Below, piece after piece: positions 8,947 to 17,783 of a stretch of DNA of 64,000 nucleotides (position 1 is its first letter; each line of letters begins with the position of its first letter). A program made the translations under genes and the position numbers. The stretch spans positions 328,453 to 392,452 of the forward strand of contig NZ_SPQQ01000006.1 of the NCBI RefSeq assembly GCF_004766045.1, read 5' to 3'. The notes below the pieces were generated by a model. That model saw only the letters and a list, made by a program, of their open reading frames with translations, ran no database searches and had not been told where the DNA came from. The DNA comes from Desulfosporosinus fructosivorans (GTDB lineage Bacteria; Bacillota; Desulfitobacteriia; Desulfitobacteriales; Desulfitobacteriaceae).

Positions 8947-9250
8947 TCATTCTCTCCTGCCGCATTAAAAATTGTTAGGGCCTTTTTTTATTTGTATGAC
9001 AGATTTCCCCTAATTTCGCAAGAATATTATGAGATGATGGGAACTGGCATTAAGGGTTAGGTGATATTTACTAGTTTAGCCTCTATTATTTAGCATTATT
9101 TGCGACCTTTTGGGGGGCAATTTTTATAATGCTTGGTTTAAAACGCAGTAAGTAGAAAAAGGTGTAGTATCAGTCATTAAGTCATTAAGAAAGAATGAAA
9201 GATAGAATGACTGAAAGTACGTAAGTAAGAAAGAGAGAGAGAACTAAGAA
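8947..9250. other. Intergenic leader, nothing clear
   Basis: No ORF of note. The last 80 bases before 9251 are purine-rich with short GAAAG/AAGTA-type repeats and end in a GAGAGAGAGAA tract that supplies the ribosome binding site of the next gene. A T-rich run near 8982 (GGGCCTTTTTTTA) may be a second weak termination site. Confidence 0.4.
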
Positions 9251-9982
9251 ATGAAGCACAAGAAAATCATTATTTATTTATTATCCGCAACACTGGCGTT
9301 CACTCTGGTAAGTCTTGGCATTCCAGAAACAGTAACTGCTGCAGAGCAACCTGTGATCACAGCAGCTGTTACTAAAGCAAATCCCTTGACAGGTATTAAA
9401 AAGTTAGAAAAAGCTAAAGTTAGCGCTGTGATTCTTGGGGACTCAATTGCTGTTAGTCAAGGGGTTTCAAATCCCTTAAAGAATGGATGGACTAAAGAGC
9501 TTAAAACATCTTTATTCAAGAAGTATTCAAATAACATAGTGTGGGACAACAAAGCTTCATCTGGAACAACTATCGATTATTGCTTACAGAGAGCAACAGA
9601 GATAAAAAGTACTACAGACGCAGTATTTATTTGTGTAGGAAGAAACGATAGAAATATTTACACGCCTAAACAGTTCAGTAAAAAATATGCACAGTTAATC
9701 CGTGTCATTAAACGTAAAGCTCCTGACGCAGATATATTCTGCATTGTTGAACCTCCTATGGTTTCTGAAGACGAATCTTTATTTTTGGGTATCAGGACAG
9801 CAATTATGGAAGTATCTGATAAGACTGAGTCAAACTTATTGGATTTGTGGAGTATATTTCCGAGAGAGCAAATAACCTTGGATGGATTATTGTCGGATGG
9901 ACTTCATCCAAATACAAGGGGATATAAGCTAATTTCGAACTATATGTATAAGCGATTAGTTAGGGTGATAAACGCAGCCTAA
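9251..9982 (+). CDS. Secreted SGNH/GDSL-type hydrolase
   Basis: 243 aa with a clear signal peptide (KHKK then a hydrophobic stretch, possible cleavage after about residue 31, VTAA). SGNH blocks are all present: VILGDSIAVSQG with the nucleophile Ser (block I), ASSGTT (II), CVGRNDRN (III, oxyanion Asn) and DGLHPN with Asp and His (V). Predicted exported esterase/lipase or carbohydrate deacetylase (family knowledge); the target could be cell-wall or polysaccharide acyl groups. Stand-alone gene ending at a strong terminator. Confidence 0.85.
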   Translation: MKHKKIIIYLLSATLAFTLVSLGIPETVTAAEQPVITAAVTKANPLTGIKKLEKAKVSAVILGDSIAVSQGVSNPLKNGWTKELKTSLFKKYSNNIVWDNKASSGTTIDYCLQRATEIKSTTDAVFICVGRNDRNIYTPKQFSKKYAQLIRVIKRKAPDADIFCIVEPPMVSEDESLFLGIRTAIMEVSDKTESNLLDLWSIFPREQITLDGLLSDGLHPNTRGYKLISNYMYKRLVRVINAA

Positions 9983-10127
9983 TAGAACGGCTTGAATGAC
10001 TTTTGGAAAAGCTACTATATCAAAAAACAGGAAAGTAAAAGGCGCTTTTGAAGAATGACCTTTACGTCGGTATATTCTTAGTTTATACTATATAAAAGCA
10101 AATATAATTGGGTTTGTAAAAATCAAC

Positions 10128-10177
10128 AAAAGGGATCGGTATTTTTGTAATAAATTACAAAGATACCGATCCCTTTT
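10128..10177 (+). terminator. Strong intrinsic terminator
   Basis: Arms AAAAGGGATCGGTAT / ATACCGATCCCTTTT (15 bp) enclosing a second TTTTGTAA/TTACAAAG pairing. T-rich on the plus side; could also stop minus-strand transcription from the molybdoenzyme genes. Confidence 0.75.
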
Positions 10178-10281
10178 CCTTTTATTAATAAAAAGCCAGT
10201 ACGTAGCTCTGCCGTGACAAAGTAGAATAAGAATCTCTGAGCATGATTCGTGCTTCATGACCAATTAGGTTAAGAACTTTT

Positions 10282-10830
10282 CTATATTTTAGTTGCTCTC
10301 GGCGATTTATAGAAAACAGAGGGGCGTGTTAGTCGGAGGCTGGGGATCGGGGCGGTGAGCCGTAATAGTTGGTTCTGGGGAATATCAAGTAGTTCTTTAA
10401 GCTGTAGGGCGCCTGTAAGACAGGCTTGAACACAGTAGGGAGGCATTCCGTGTTCTAATCGCTCATAGCAAAGCTGGCATTTAGTAGCTTTATTAGTCTG
10501 GGGATTGATTTGTGGAGCGCCAAAGGGACAAGAGGCGATACAGGATTTACATCCTATACATTTTTCAGAAAGATGCATTACTATACCATCGCGACGTTTT
10601 GAATAGGCCCCAGTTGGACAAACTCGCAGACACTCAGGATCACCACAGTGATTGCAAGCAGTGGATAGATGAAATTGCTGAATAGTGTCCGCAGATTGTT
10701 TCTCCACCTTTCGGATCCGTCGGTATCCGGTAGGAGAAGTGAGTTGATTATAATTTCGGCAGGTTTTGGCACAGGCTCCACAGCCGAGACAACGATTTGT
10801 ATCAAGCAAGAAGCCTAATTGTTTGACCAT
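10282..10830 (-). CDS. DmsB-like four-cluster ferredoxin subunit (second set)
   Basis: 182 aa from ATG 10830, chosen because its start MVKQLGFLLD aligns with MSKQLGFLHN of the paralogue at 14630; a longer ATG at 10851 lacks a ribosome binding site. It carries four cysteine groups (CLGCGACAKTC, CNHCGDPECLRVC, CIGCKSCIASC and CQLCYERLEHGMPPYCVQAC), enough for four [4Fe-4S] clusters as in DmsB/NrfC/PhsB proteins. It conducts electrons from a quinol-oxidising or other partner to the molybdoenzyme encoded directly upstream at 10857. No anchor gene is adjacent in this set. Confidence 0.88.
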   Translation of the reverse strand: MVKQLGFLLDTNRCLGCGACAKTCRNYNQLTSPTGYRRIRKVEKQSADTIQQFHLSTACNHCGDPECLRVCPTGAYSKRRDGIVMHLSEKCIGCKSCIASCPFGAPQINPQTNKATKCQLCYERLEHGMPPYCVQACLTGALQLKELLDIPQNQLLRLTAPIPSLRLTRPSVFYKSPRATKI

Positions 10831-10856
10831 TTTAAGAATGCACACTCCCATTGGTA

Positions 10857-12887
10857 TTATTGTTTTCTTAAGTTCACAAATGTTTCATTGAGCGCAAATC
10901 CTGGGGCTCCTAGACTAAGATGTCCCATATCTGTCAAGGGTGTTCCAAGCAAGCGATTAAGCGGAGAATTATTCCTGACACCTTCTTGGTATATAATTAC
11001 AAGATCTGTTGATATGCCGAATTCTGGGTGGATAACTACATCTAAATGGCCACATTCGTTCCAAATTTGAGCTCGGTCTCCGGCTACTAAATCATAACGC
11101 TGGGCCAGTTCTGGAGCAAGGTGCAATATGAAATCAGTTATGGGAGCATCTAAGCTATAACCTTGAGAGTTAATAGTAGAGTAGTGATGTGGAGTCAAAA
11201 GACGTAGCAGGGCAGCGGATGAAGGCTTAAGAGGTGGTACAAAAACAGGAAGAGGTGGAAGGTTGGCGTTAGCGGCTTGGATGGAGAAAAATTCGAAGCG
11301 CCCAGAAGGAGTTGAAAAATTCCGGTTTTCCCAAGCCGTTCTAGGGAACTTTGCCCGCACCGGACCTTTTAGAATAGCCTCTGGTTTCTCTAGACTTAGA
11401 ATAGCCAACATTTCGGGACCGAGTTCACGCAAGAGGGTATCCTTCTCCTTGCCCGATGTAGGGAACGAACAGCTTCCGGGCACAAGTTTATTCAACTGAG
11501 AGGAAACATCCCAAGCAATCTGTAAGTCGGAGCGGCATTCACCAAGCGGAAGAATTGCCGGTTCGTTGACCCCAACCCAATAATGCCAATAGCCTGCATT
11601 AATATCCCAGTGTTCATAATGGGTCGTTACGGGAAGAAAAAGATCAGCTACTTCGGAGGAGGCGGAATGAAAGAGGTCGCTAACGACAATCAAATCTAAT
11701 TGTTTGATCAGTTTTTTCCAAAGGTGTAGATTTCCATCTTGGGATAAAGGGTTTCTTCCAGATATCCAGAGCATTTTAACGGGAGGGTTAGTACAGTTTA
11801 GCGCTTCTTCTGAAAATTTATTAATATTTATTAGCCGGTCTATCTGTTTTAGTGGTTTAGGTGGGTTTTGTAAGGCTTTGGAAAAACGCCAGGTTTCGAA
11901 TTGAGCGTATTGGACCCCGCCTCCTTGTTCGCCAAGGTGTCCAGCAAGTGCTCCTAAGGCATCTATAGCGCGCAGGGTTTGTCCCCCATTGGTATAACGC
12001 TGTAAGCCAAAACCTGCCCAGATACAAGCCGGGTGTGTTTGACCATATTCTACGGCAAGTTCTCGCAGGGTCGAAATAGGAACTCCTGTAATTTGAGAAC
12101 ATTGATCCAGGGAAATTTCAGTTTCGAGATAGTGGATGAATTCTTCGTGCCCTAAAGTATAGTTACTAAGCTTGGGATCTATAAGGTTTTCTTCTAGGAG
12201 AATCTTAGCAATTCCTAAAGCGAGAAGTCCATCGGTTCCCGGGCGTACTTGAACAAACTGATGCGATCGCGCGGCTGTAGCGCTAAAGTGCGTATCGAGA
12301 CAGACGACCTTTGCACCTTGGTCGATGGCATCGAAAATAATCGGCATTTGATGGGTGGCTGTCCAAGCTGGGTTAACTCCCCAGAGCCATATTAGCTTAG
12401 CCTTAGCCATATCCAGCGGATCCGAACAAAAGAACGTGCCAAAGTCTAAAGTTTGAGCATCGACTCCTGCTGACCAACACGGGGACCCGATCGCTCTAGT
12501 GGTTGCCCCGATGCCCGTGAATAGACCATCCACAGCATTGTGTAAAATACCGAAATTTCCAGAGTACTTGTTCAAGGCAATTGGTAAGGCGGTTCCATAC
12601 TGCTCTTTAAGGTCAAGGATTTTCTCGGCGATAAGGGTTAATGCCTCATCCCACGAAATGCGTTCCCAAAAACCGCTATAGCGACTTCTCTGGCGCATAG
12701 GGTAACGGATACGCTGAGGACTATAAACCTTTTTTACATCATCGAGAGCTTTTGGGCAGAGTTTTCCCAAGGTGTATTCGTGATTGGGGTTTCCTTCCAC
12801 AGAGATCAGGACTCCCTTGCGAGTGGTGCTTACAATGCTACATGTATCATAGCAGTTACGAGGGCAAATATGCTGATGAAGCTCCAT
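10857..12887 (-). CDS. Molybdopterin oxidoreductase, DMSO reductase family, no Tat signal
   Basis: 676 aa. Begins directly with the [4Fe-4S] site (CPRNCYDTCS near 8-17, final Cys in GKLCPKA near 44) and contains the bis-MGD catalytic fold with the GSPCWSAG stretch near 135-142. Unlike the paralogue at 14643 it has no SRRKFL-type Tat leader, so it should stay in the cytoplasm unless it uses a partner's signal. The C-terminal dinucleotide-binding domain is complete. It is very similar in layout to the 733-aa enzyme and probably arose by duplication. Substrate unknown; co-transcribed with the FeS subunit downstream. Confidence 0.88.
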   Translation of the reverse strand: MELHQHICPRNCYDTCSIVSTTRKGVLISVEGNPNHEYTLGKLCPKALDDVKKVYSPQRIRYPMRQRSRYSGFWERISWDEALTLIAEKILDLKEQYGTALPIALNKYSGNFGILHNAVDGLFTGIGATTRAIGSPCWSAGVDAQTLDFGTFFCSDPLDMAKAKLIWLWGVNPAWTATHQMPIIFDAIDQGAKVVCLDTHFSATAARSHQFVQVRPGTDGLLALGIAKILLEENLIDPKLSNYTLGHEEFIHYLETEISLDQCSQITGVPISTLRELAVEYGQTHPACIWAGFGLQRYTNGGQTLRAIDALGALAGHLGEQGGGVQYAQFETWRFSKALQNPPKPLKQIDRLININKFSEEALNCTNPPVKMLWISGRNPLSQDGNLHLWKKLIKQLDLIVVSDLFHSASSEVADLFLPVTTHYEHWDINAGYWHYWVGVNEPAILPLGECRSDLQIAWDVSSQLNKLVPGSCSFPTSGKEKDTLLRELGPEMLAILSLEKPEAILKGPVRAKFPRTAWENRNFSTPSGRFEFFSIQAANANLPPLPVFVPPLKPSSAALLRLLTPHHYSTINSQGYSLDAPITDFILHLAPELAQRYDLVAGDRAQIWNECGHLDVVIHPEFGISTDLVIIYQEGVRNNSPLNRLLGTPLTDMGHLSLGAPGFALNETFVNLRKQ

Positions 12888-13089
12888 ATTCTAACATTCC
12901 CATCTGTGCCATGTCTATTTGAGAATTATTCGTTAGGGTTTACTGAAACACCTTTAAGTATGAGTGAAGTAGTGAACTGAACTTTTATCAGCTAAAGCTG
13001 AGGCGCCTAAACTTTAGGTGGGGAATTATCCCTACTGAAGTGTACTAGAAAGCCATATATGAAGTGGGGAGTCTGAAAAATGGAGAAAG
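12888..13089. other. Spacer with three consecutive palindromes
   Basis: Between the two molybdoenzyme sets. From 12989 to 13033 three short palindromes follow each other: CAGCTAAAGCTG, CCTAAACTTTAGG and GGGGAATTATCCCT. No ORF. The pattern is reminiscent of subterminal hairpins of IS200/IS605-type ends but no transposase is present, so the nature is unresolved. Confidence 0.35.
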
Positions 13090-13141
13090 AGCCCTGAAAG
13101 TTCGCCAATAGTCTTGGAAACCTTCAGGGCTATAATGAGAA
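13090..13141 (-). terminator. Terminator of the dmsABC-like operon
   Basis: Arms AGCCCTGAAAG (plus-strand left) and CCTTCAGGGCT with a T-rich tail on the minus strand. Just past the stop of the anchor gene. Confidence 0.65.
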
Positions 13142-13154
13142 ATCGCTCTCTATA

Positions 13155-14060
13155 TTAGAACAAAGCAGTGATCTGAATGCCTGTTGCACTAAGGTAGAAA
13201 AGTGCTCGGCCTAAGACTTCTCCTAAAGACGCTAAGAGAGTAACGGTTAAGATAAGAGTAGCTTTGTCGGCTTGAGGATTTTTAAGAATGCTAACCAGAA
13301 GAAGGAGCGGAGTAAGCCATCCTAATAACGCACGGATCCAGAATAGTGGGCTATTTAATAGGAAGTTTAAGGAAGCTGTTCCTTCAACACTTCCACTGAG
13401 CATGGAAGCATAAATACTAAAGGTGAGTAAGCCGGCGATAGTGCATCCGAGTGCAAATTGAAGAAGAAACTTCTTTTGAGTGGCTATAAGAGATTTCTGG
13501 CCCAAAACCAAAGTACAAAGGGCCCCTAGCAAGCCTGTGGTGAGTAGAAAGAAAAGAACGGGGCCAACATTATTCCAAGCAGGAACTCGAGGGAGAACAT
13601 AAATCATGGCGCTACTTACTATACCCATTAGACCTAGTAGAGCGGTGATTCCTAAGCCAAGGGATCGTCTCCCTGTAAGGTGCCCCCCAGCCGCAGTTTC
13701 AGCAGTCGTGGTAGTTGAGGTACTAGATCCAAGGACCCGACTCCCTGTAAGGTGCCTCGACAGTAAAAAAAGGTAGATCCAGGCAAGGAACGTCAGGAGG
13801 AACAAGAGTATTTCGCGGCTTAACCATGAGGATCCAAGGTGGGATAAGGCGCGGTAGGCTGCCTCTGGATGCCCCAGATGAAAAAGTGAAGCCAATAGAG
13901 CGACCATCAATAGGGCTCCAGAAACATAGACTCCCTGTTTGAAGAATTGGCTGTCAAGATGATTGCCTTTACGGTCGAGCCACCAGAGCATAAGGATGAT
14001 CCCGATCGCGATTTGTCCCAGTATGGTAAAAAGAATTAAGGGCCATTCCCAGTCTCCCAT
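13155..14060 (-). CDS. DmsC-like membrane anchor subunit
   Basis: 301 aa, about eight hydrophobic segments, DmsC/NrfD-type quinol-binding anchor. Start ATG 14060 has AAGGAGGG in front. It follows the DmsB-like gene by 3 bp. Expected role: oxidise menaquinol and pass electrons to the FeS subunit. Odd feature: a loop near residues 100-135 carries a low-complexity insert (STSTTTTAETAAGG) flanked by two near-repeats, RHLTGSRVLG and GHLTGRRSLG, encoded by two 28-nt DNA copies (13657-13684 and 13729-13756, 24 of 28 identical, period 72). Confidence 0.87.
   Translation of the reverse strand: MGDWEWPLILFTILGQIAIGIILMLWWLDRKGNHLDSQFFKQGVYVSGALLMVALLASLFHLGHPEAAYRALSHLGSSWLSREILLFLLTFLAWIYLFLLSRHLTGSRVLGSSTSTTTTAETAAGGHLTGRRSLGLGITALLGLMGIVSSAMIYVLPRVPAWNNVGPVLFFLLTTGLLGALCTLVLGQKSLIATQKKFLLQFALGCTIAGLLTFSIYASMLSGSVEGTASLNFLLNSPLFWIRALLGWLTPLLLLVSILKNPQADKATLILTVTLLASLGEVLGRALFYLSATGIQITALF
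13657..13756 (-). repeat. Internal 28-nt duplication in the anchor gene
   Basis: Two copies at 13657-13684 and 13729-13756 share 24 of 28 bases, including CTCCCTGTAAGGTGCC. The period is 72 bp, so reading frame is kept. The duplicated part encodes a hydrophilic loop between membrane helices. Confidence 0.75.
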
Positions 14061-14063
14061 AGA

Positions 14064-14630
14064 TTAATCCCTCCTTATTTGTTTGCCTTGTTTTGGTCCG
14101 ATAAAGCGAATCGACGGCGTTGTAATGTTCGTGCTGGGTAGGCCAGGCAAGGTTTTCAGAACACCTGTTTTTTGGTCGAGGCTATCATTGATTTCCACCA
14201 GTTCTAGGGCCTCTGGAATGCAGGCTGCAACACAAGCCGGTTTTTCCCCATTGTCAATTCGCTGGTAACATAAATTACATTTCTCGACTTTCTTTTTTGC
14301 AGGGTTAAATTGAGGCCGATCATAGGGACAGGCCATGGTACATAAACGACAGCCAATGCAGCGATTAGGATCATGGATTACAATTCCATCATCGCGCTTA
14401 GTGTAGGCCTTAACAGGGCAGACTCGGAGGCATTCTGGATTCGCGCAGTGGTTACAGGCCATCGAGAAGAACATTCGAGTAGGAAGTGGGAAAGCGTCTT
14501 CATGGAGCTGAAAAACCTTACGCCACTGGGGGGTTGCGTCGATCTGATACTCATTTTTGCAAGCTATTTCACACCCCCGACAGCCCACACATTTCTCTGA
14601 ATTGTGTAAAAAGCCAAGCTGTTTACTCAA
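14064..14630 (-). CDS. DmsB-like four-cluster ferredoxin subunit
   Basis: 188 aa from TTG 14630 with AAGGAGGAATCCCA upstream. Cysteine groups CVGCRGCEIAC, CNHCANPECLRVC, CIGCRLCTMAC and CNLCYQRIDNGEKPACVAAC provide ligands for four [4Fe-4S] clusters. Electron wire between the DmsC-like anchor and the DmsA-like catalytic subunit. Packed between them (12 bp after the catalytic gene, 3 bp before the anchor). Without its own export signal it should be carried out with the Tat-exported catalytic subunit, as for DmsAB (family knowledge). Confidence 0.92.
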   Translation of the reverse strand: MSKQLGFLHNSEKCVGCRGCEIACKNEYQIDATPQWRKVFQLHEDAFPLPTRMFFSMACNHCANPECLRVCPVKAYTKRDDGIVIHDPNRCIGCRLCTMACPYDRPQFNPAKKKVEKCNLCYQRIDNGEKPACVAACIPEALELVEINDSLDQKTGVLKTLPGLPSTNITTPSIRFIGPKQGKQIRRD

Positions 14631-14642
14631 TGGGATTCCTCC

Positions 14643-16844
14643 TTATGCTTTTTCAATCATTACGAAATTATCGTGAAAGGCTAATCCGTCGTTGCCGGTC
14701 GCTTGTTTTCCCATATCACTGGGTATTGCTTTTAAAGTGTAATTGACATTGAAGTTTGAGTCTTTATACCAAGACTCATAGGAGACAATAACATTTTGAG
14801 AGGTTGTTCGGGTTAGGTGGGCTTTGACAGTAATTGAACCGAGGTCATTAAAAACTTTAACCATATTTCCTTCTGCGATACCGTATTTGGCGGCTAGAAC
14901 AGGGTGAATTTCCACCTTGGGCTCGGGGTTTGTGGTCATCATCCAGTCTAGGTTTTGAAACTGAGAATGCAAAGCATGTTGGGGATGGGGCGTTATAAAT
15001 CTAATCGGGTATTTCTCTGGAGTCTTCATTTCTTCGACCCAGATAGGAAGGGCAGGAAGCCCGTTCTTCTTGGCTAGTTCGCAGTGAATCTCAATTTTCT
15101 TAGAAGGGGTGCGGAATTGTCCATCAGACCAAGAAGCTGAAGGCATGTTTGCCTTGCGAGGCCCATCGATGAGTTCTTTATAATCGTTAATGCCAAGCAT
15201 TTGATGTATTGCGGGGTTGAATTCTTTGGCTAACCATTCCTCAGGTGTCCCTGAAGTGGGGAAGGTACATGAACCAGGTTCTAGGGTATTCATTTTTTTA
15301 GAGAGTTCTATAGCAATTTCAACATCACTTTTAGATTCGTATAAGGGGTCAATAGCGCGCTGATTAATACCGACCCAGTAGTGCCAATAGCTGGCCATAA
15401 CATCCCAGTCTTCAAAATGGGTTGTCGCCGGCAAGACAATATCGGACATCTCGACGGTTTTATTAAAAAATGAGTCTACGGTAACGACAAATTCCATGGA
15501 AGCAAACATTTTTTCAATAGCATTTGTGTCGGGATCTTGGGAGGCAGGATTTCGGCACGCCAGCCAGAGCATTTTTACTGGAGGGTCGCTTTGGATTGAG
15601 ACGTCATGGGCAAAGTTATTCATGTTAATGGCGCGATCCCCATCTTTTCCATCTGGGCCAATAAACCCTTTAGACCCCTTTGGTGCAGCGTTAACCATTG
15701 CATTATAGTTGAAGCCCCACGTTTCTAAGTGACCGTAATTCACTCCCCCACCAGATTTTCCGACATTGCCGGTCATGACTCCAAGAGCGTCGATGATACG
15801 TACGTTCTGACCGCCATTGGTATGACGCTGCATACCGTAGCCAACCCACATACTGGCTGGTTTTGCTGTTGCGTAGTCGTGGGCAATTTCCATGATAGTA
15901 TCTTTGGGCACGCCCGTTTTTTCAGAAGCCCAGTCCAGAGTGATATCCTTTTTGACATAGTCCACCCATTCATCGAACCCGATGCTATTGGCGCGAGCAT
16001 ATTCCCAATCGACTAAGTCGTTGTCAATGATATAGCGCGCCATACCCAAAGCCAGTGCACCATCCGTACTGGTGTTAACTTGGATGTAGAGATCTGCTTT
16101 TGAAGCGGTCGACGTTAAGATTGGGTCGATAACCACTAGTTTAGCCCCGTGCTCCCGAGCTTTGTTGATAAAGGGGAAACTGTGAATCGCAGTCCAGGCG
16201 GCATTTTGGCCCCAGAGAATAATATATTTTGCATTAACCATGTCTTCAGGGTCATTACTATAAAGTGTCCCGAAGTCATAGGTCTGAGCATCAATGCCGG
16301 CAGGCCAGCAGGGTGTGCCAACGGCGCGAGTTGTATAACCTAAGCTAGACATTGTCCCTTCAATACCATAGTGAACGATACCAAAATTACCGGAGTACTT
16401 ATCTAAGCAAATTGGAAGGGTAGAACCGTAGCGCTTCTTCAAGTCTAGAATCTTAGTTGCAATCGTTTCCATGGCTTCATCCCAACTGATGCGTGTCCAG
16501 TTACCTGAACCGCGAGGGGATTGTTTCATGGGATATTTGATGCGATCCGGGCTGTAAACTCGGCGCGGATAAGCGTACCCTTTCAGGCAAAGCTTTCCGT
16601 TTGTATAGCCATGTTTAGGATCTCCTTCGACCTTTTTAAGGATTCCGTCCTGAACATAGGTAATCATCCCGCACGTATCGTAGCAATTACGAGGACAGAC
16701 ATTTCGAAATGTTTTCATAGTCTCGGAGCTTGGATCCGCCGCATCAGCAGAGAGCGAATTCGTCAACAAATTGAAATTGAATAGGGTTAAGCTAGAGACA
16801 GCAGCAGCTGCCCCCCCAAGAAATTTGCGTCGCGATAGTTTCAT
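14643..16844 (-). CDS. DMSO reductase-family molybdopterin catalytic subunit, Tat-exported
   Basis: 733 aa. The N-terminus has a twin-arginine leader (SRRKFLGGAAAA, ending near SADAA at about 37). Then the [4Fe-4S] site CPRNCYDTCG with the distal Cys in NGKLCLKG, the molybdopterin fold, and GTPCWPAG around 178-185, where Cys is a candidate Mo ligand (inference). It begins the dmsABC-like operon after the TorD-like chaperone gene, with AAGGAGG ahead of the ATG. Terminal reductase or dehydrogenase facing outside the membrane; the actual substrate (S-oxide, N-oxide, thiosulfate or other) cannot be assigned from sequence. Confidence 0.9.
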   Translation of the reverse strand: MKLSRRKFLGGAAAAVSSLTLFNFNLLTNSLSADAADPSSETMKTFRNVCPRNCYDTCGMITYVQDGILKKVEGDPKHGYTNGKLCLKGYAYPRRVYSPDRIKYPMKQSPRGSGNWTRISWDEAMETIATKILDLKKRYGSTLPICLDKYSGNFGIVHYGIEGTMSSLGYTTRAVGTPCWPAGIDAQTYDFGTLYSNDPEDMVNAKYIILWGQNAAWTAIHSFPFINKAREHGAKLVVIDPILTSTASKADLYIQVNTSTDGALALGMARYIIDNDLVDWEYARANSIGFDEWVDYVKKDITLDWASEKTGVPKDTIMEIAHDYATAKPASMWVGYGMQRHTNGGQNVRIIDALGVMTGNVGKSGGGVNYGHLETWGFNYNAMVNAAPKGSKGFIGPDGKDGDRAINMNNFAHDVSIQSDPPVKMLWLACRNPASQDPDTNAIEKMFASMEFVVTVDSFFNKTVEMSDIVLPATTHFEDWDVMASYWHYWVGINQRAIDPLYESKSDVEIAIELSKKMNTLEPGSCTFPTSGTPEEWLAKEFNPAIHQMLGINDYKELIDGPRKANMPSASWSDGQFRTPSKKIEIHCELAKKNGLPALPIWVEEMKTPEKYPIRFITPHPQHALHSQFQNLDWMMTTNPEPKVEIHPVLAAKYGIAEGNMVKVFNDLGSITVKAHLTRTTSQNVIVSYESWYKDSNFNVNYTLKAIPSDMGKQATGNDGLAFHDNFVMIEKA

Positions 16845-16862
16845 AAAGAGCCTCCTTCGTGT

Positions 16863-17510
16863 TTAATGGGTATGAAGAGTTGTTAGAGTATCGAGAACTT
16901 CACTTAATGCGGAGAAGACAGGGTGATGGGTTGACTGGCGAAGCCTCTGAGCAAATAATCCTAACCAGAGACTAGGGTGTTGCTCCCAGAAATCATGGTA
17001 GAGGTCCTTGTAGTGTTGGATTTTAATGTCGTTCATTGTATCCTGGGCCTCCATAATCCGACTTAGAAGATAAGCCGTGAATTCAAGTTCAGTTGCAATG
17101 AAGTCATCGGGTTCATGCCCATGCCCTTGAGCCTGTAAGTTTTCTTGTTGGTAGATTTTGCGAACAGCTAATGTTTGTTCTCCCATTATCAAATGATCTG
17201 GGGATAAATAAACAGATTCATAGAGGGGGGCAAGAGGTGCGGTTGGGCCAACGAAGAGGCGATTAAACTCATAGGTCATGAGCCGGTACTCGTCGCGATC
17301 TGCTTTGGAGCAGTTTAACAAAGTTTCTAGGGGAAGCTGGAGGTTCTCAAGTTTAAAGTGATTAGAGAAGGGAGTACAAGATCTCACGAGTGGGCCTAAG
17401 GTGTGGGGTATTTTCTCTCCTCCTTCTGCGAAGAACGAACTCAAAGCGAGTAGGAGGTCTGAATGAATTCGCAGCCCTTGGGGAGAGTAGTTCTCGTAAA
17501 ATGTCGACAA
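16863..17510 (-). CDS. TorD/DmsD-like redox enzyme maturation chaperone
   Basis: 215 aa from TTG 17510, which has AAAGGAGG seven bases upstream; the longer GTG at 17558 lacks a site. All-helical protein with the TorD-family pattern: YEFNRLFVGPTAPLAPLYESVYLSPDHLIMGE near 80-110 and a later EPDDFIATELEFTAYLL. Such chaperones bind the Tat leader and help insert the molybdenum cofactor. Position directly ahead of the Tat-exported catalytic subunit (18 bp) supports this. First gene of the operon. Confidence 0.87.
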   Translation of the reverse strand: MSTFYENYSPQGLRIHSDLLLALSSFFAEGGEKIPHTLGPLVRSCTPFSNHFKLENLQLPLETLLNCSKADRDEYRLMTYEFNRLFVGPTAPLAPLYESVYLSPDHLIMGEQTLAVRKIYQQENLQAQGHGHEPDDFIATELEFTAYLLSRIMEAQDTMNDIKIQHYKDLYHDFWEQHPSLWLGLFAQRLRQSTHHPVFSALSEVLDTLTTLHTH

Positions 17511-17643
17511 ATAGTAGTCCTCCTTTCTTTGGATAAGGCACCTTGTACCGGAATTCACTTTCTACGCTATAATTCGGCTTCCTGAGTTTTGTTCCTTTAG
17601 AGAAAAAAATGAAATATGAATAGGTTCATTGTACAAAAAAACA

Positions 17644-17675
17644 AAAGCCCTTCTCCGCTAGGCGAGAAGGGCTTT
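17644..17675 (-). terminator. Terminator of the PucR-type regulator gene
   Basis: Perfect 12-bp arms (AAAGCCCTTCTC / GAGAAGGGCTTT), 8-nt loop. The minus-strand side continues TTTTGTTTTTTTG, so it stops transcription coming from the regulator before the molybdoenzyme operon. Confidence 0.85.
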
Positions 17676-17783
17676 AATAAGTAAATATTTTCAGTATGAT
17701 TTAACTTCTATATATGAGTTTAGCGAACTTCCTTCCGACAATCGTGAGATATTCGAACTACGAATCTCACTTTGAGTATCGTA

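Noticed and set aside
9160..9250. Purine-rich stretch with GAAAG/AAGTA words, possible microsatellite
   Set aside because: Irregular units, no exact tandem period; treated as AT-rich leader.
10819..11070. Plus-strand ORF of 83 codons opposite the molybdoenzyme genes
   Set aside because: Antisense shadow of conserved minus-strand coding sequence, no ribosome site, no family features.
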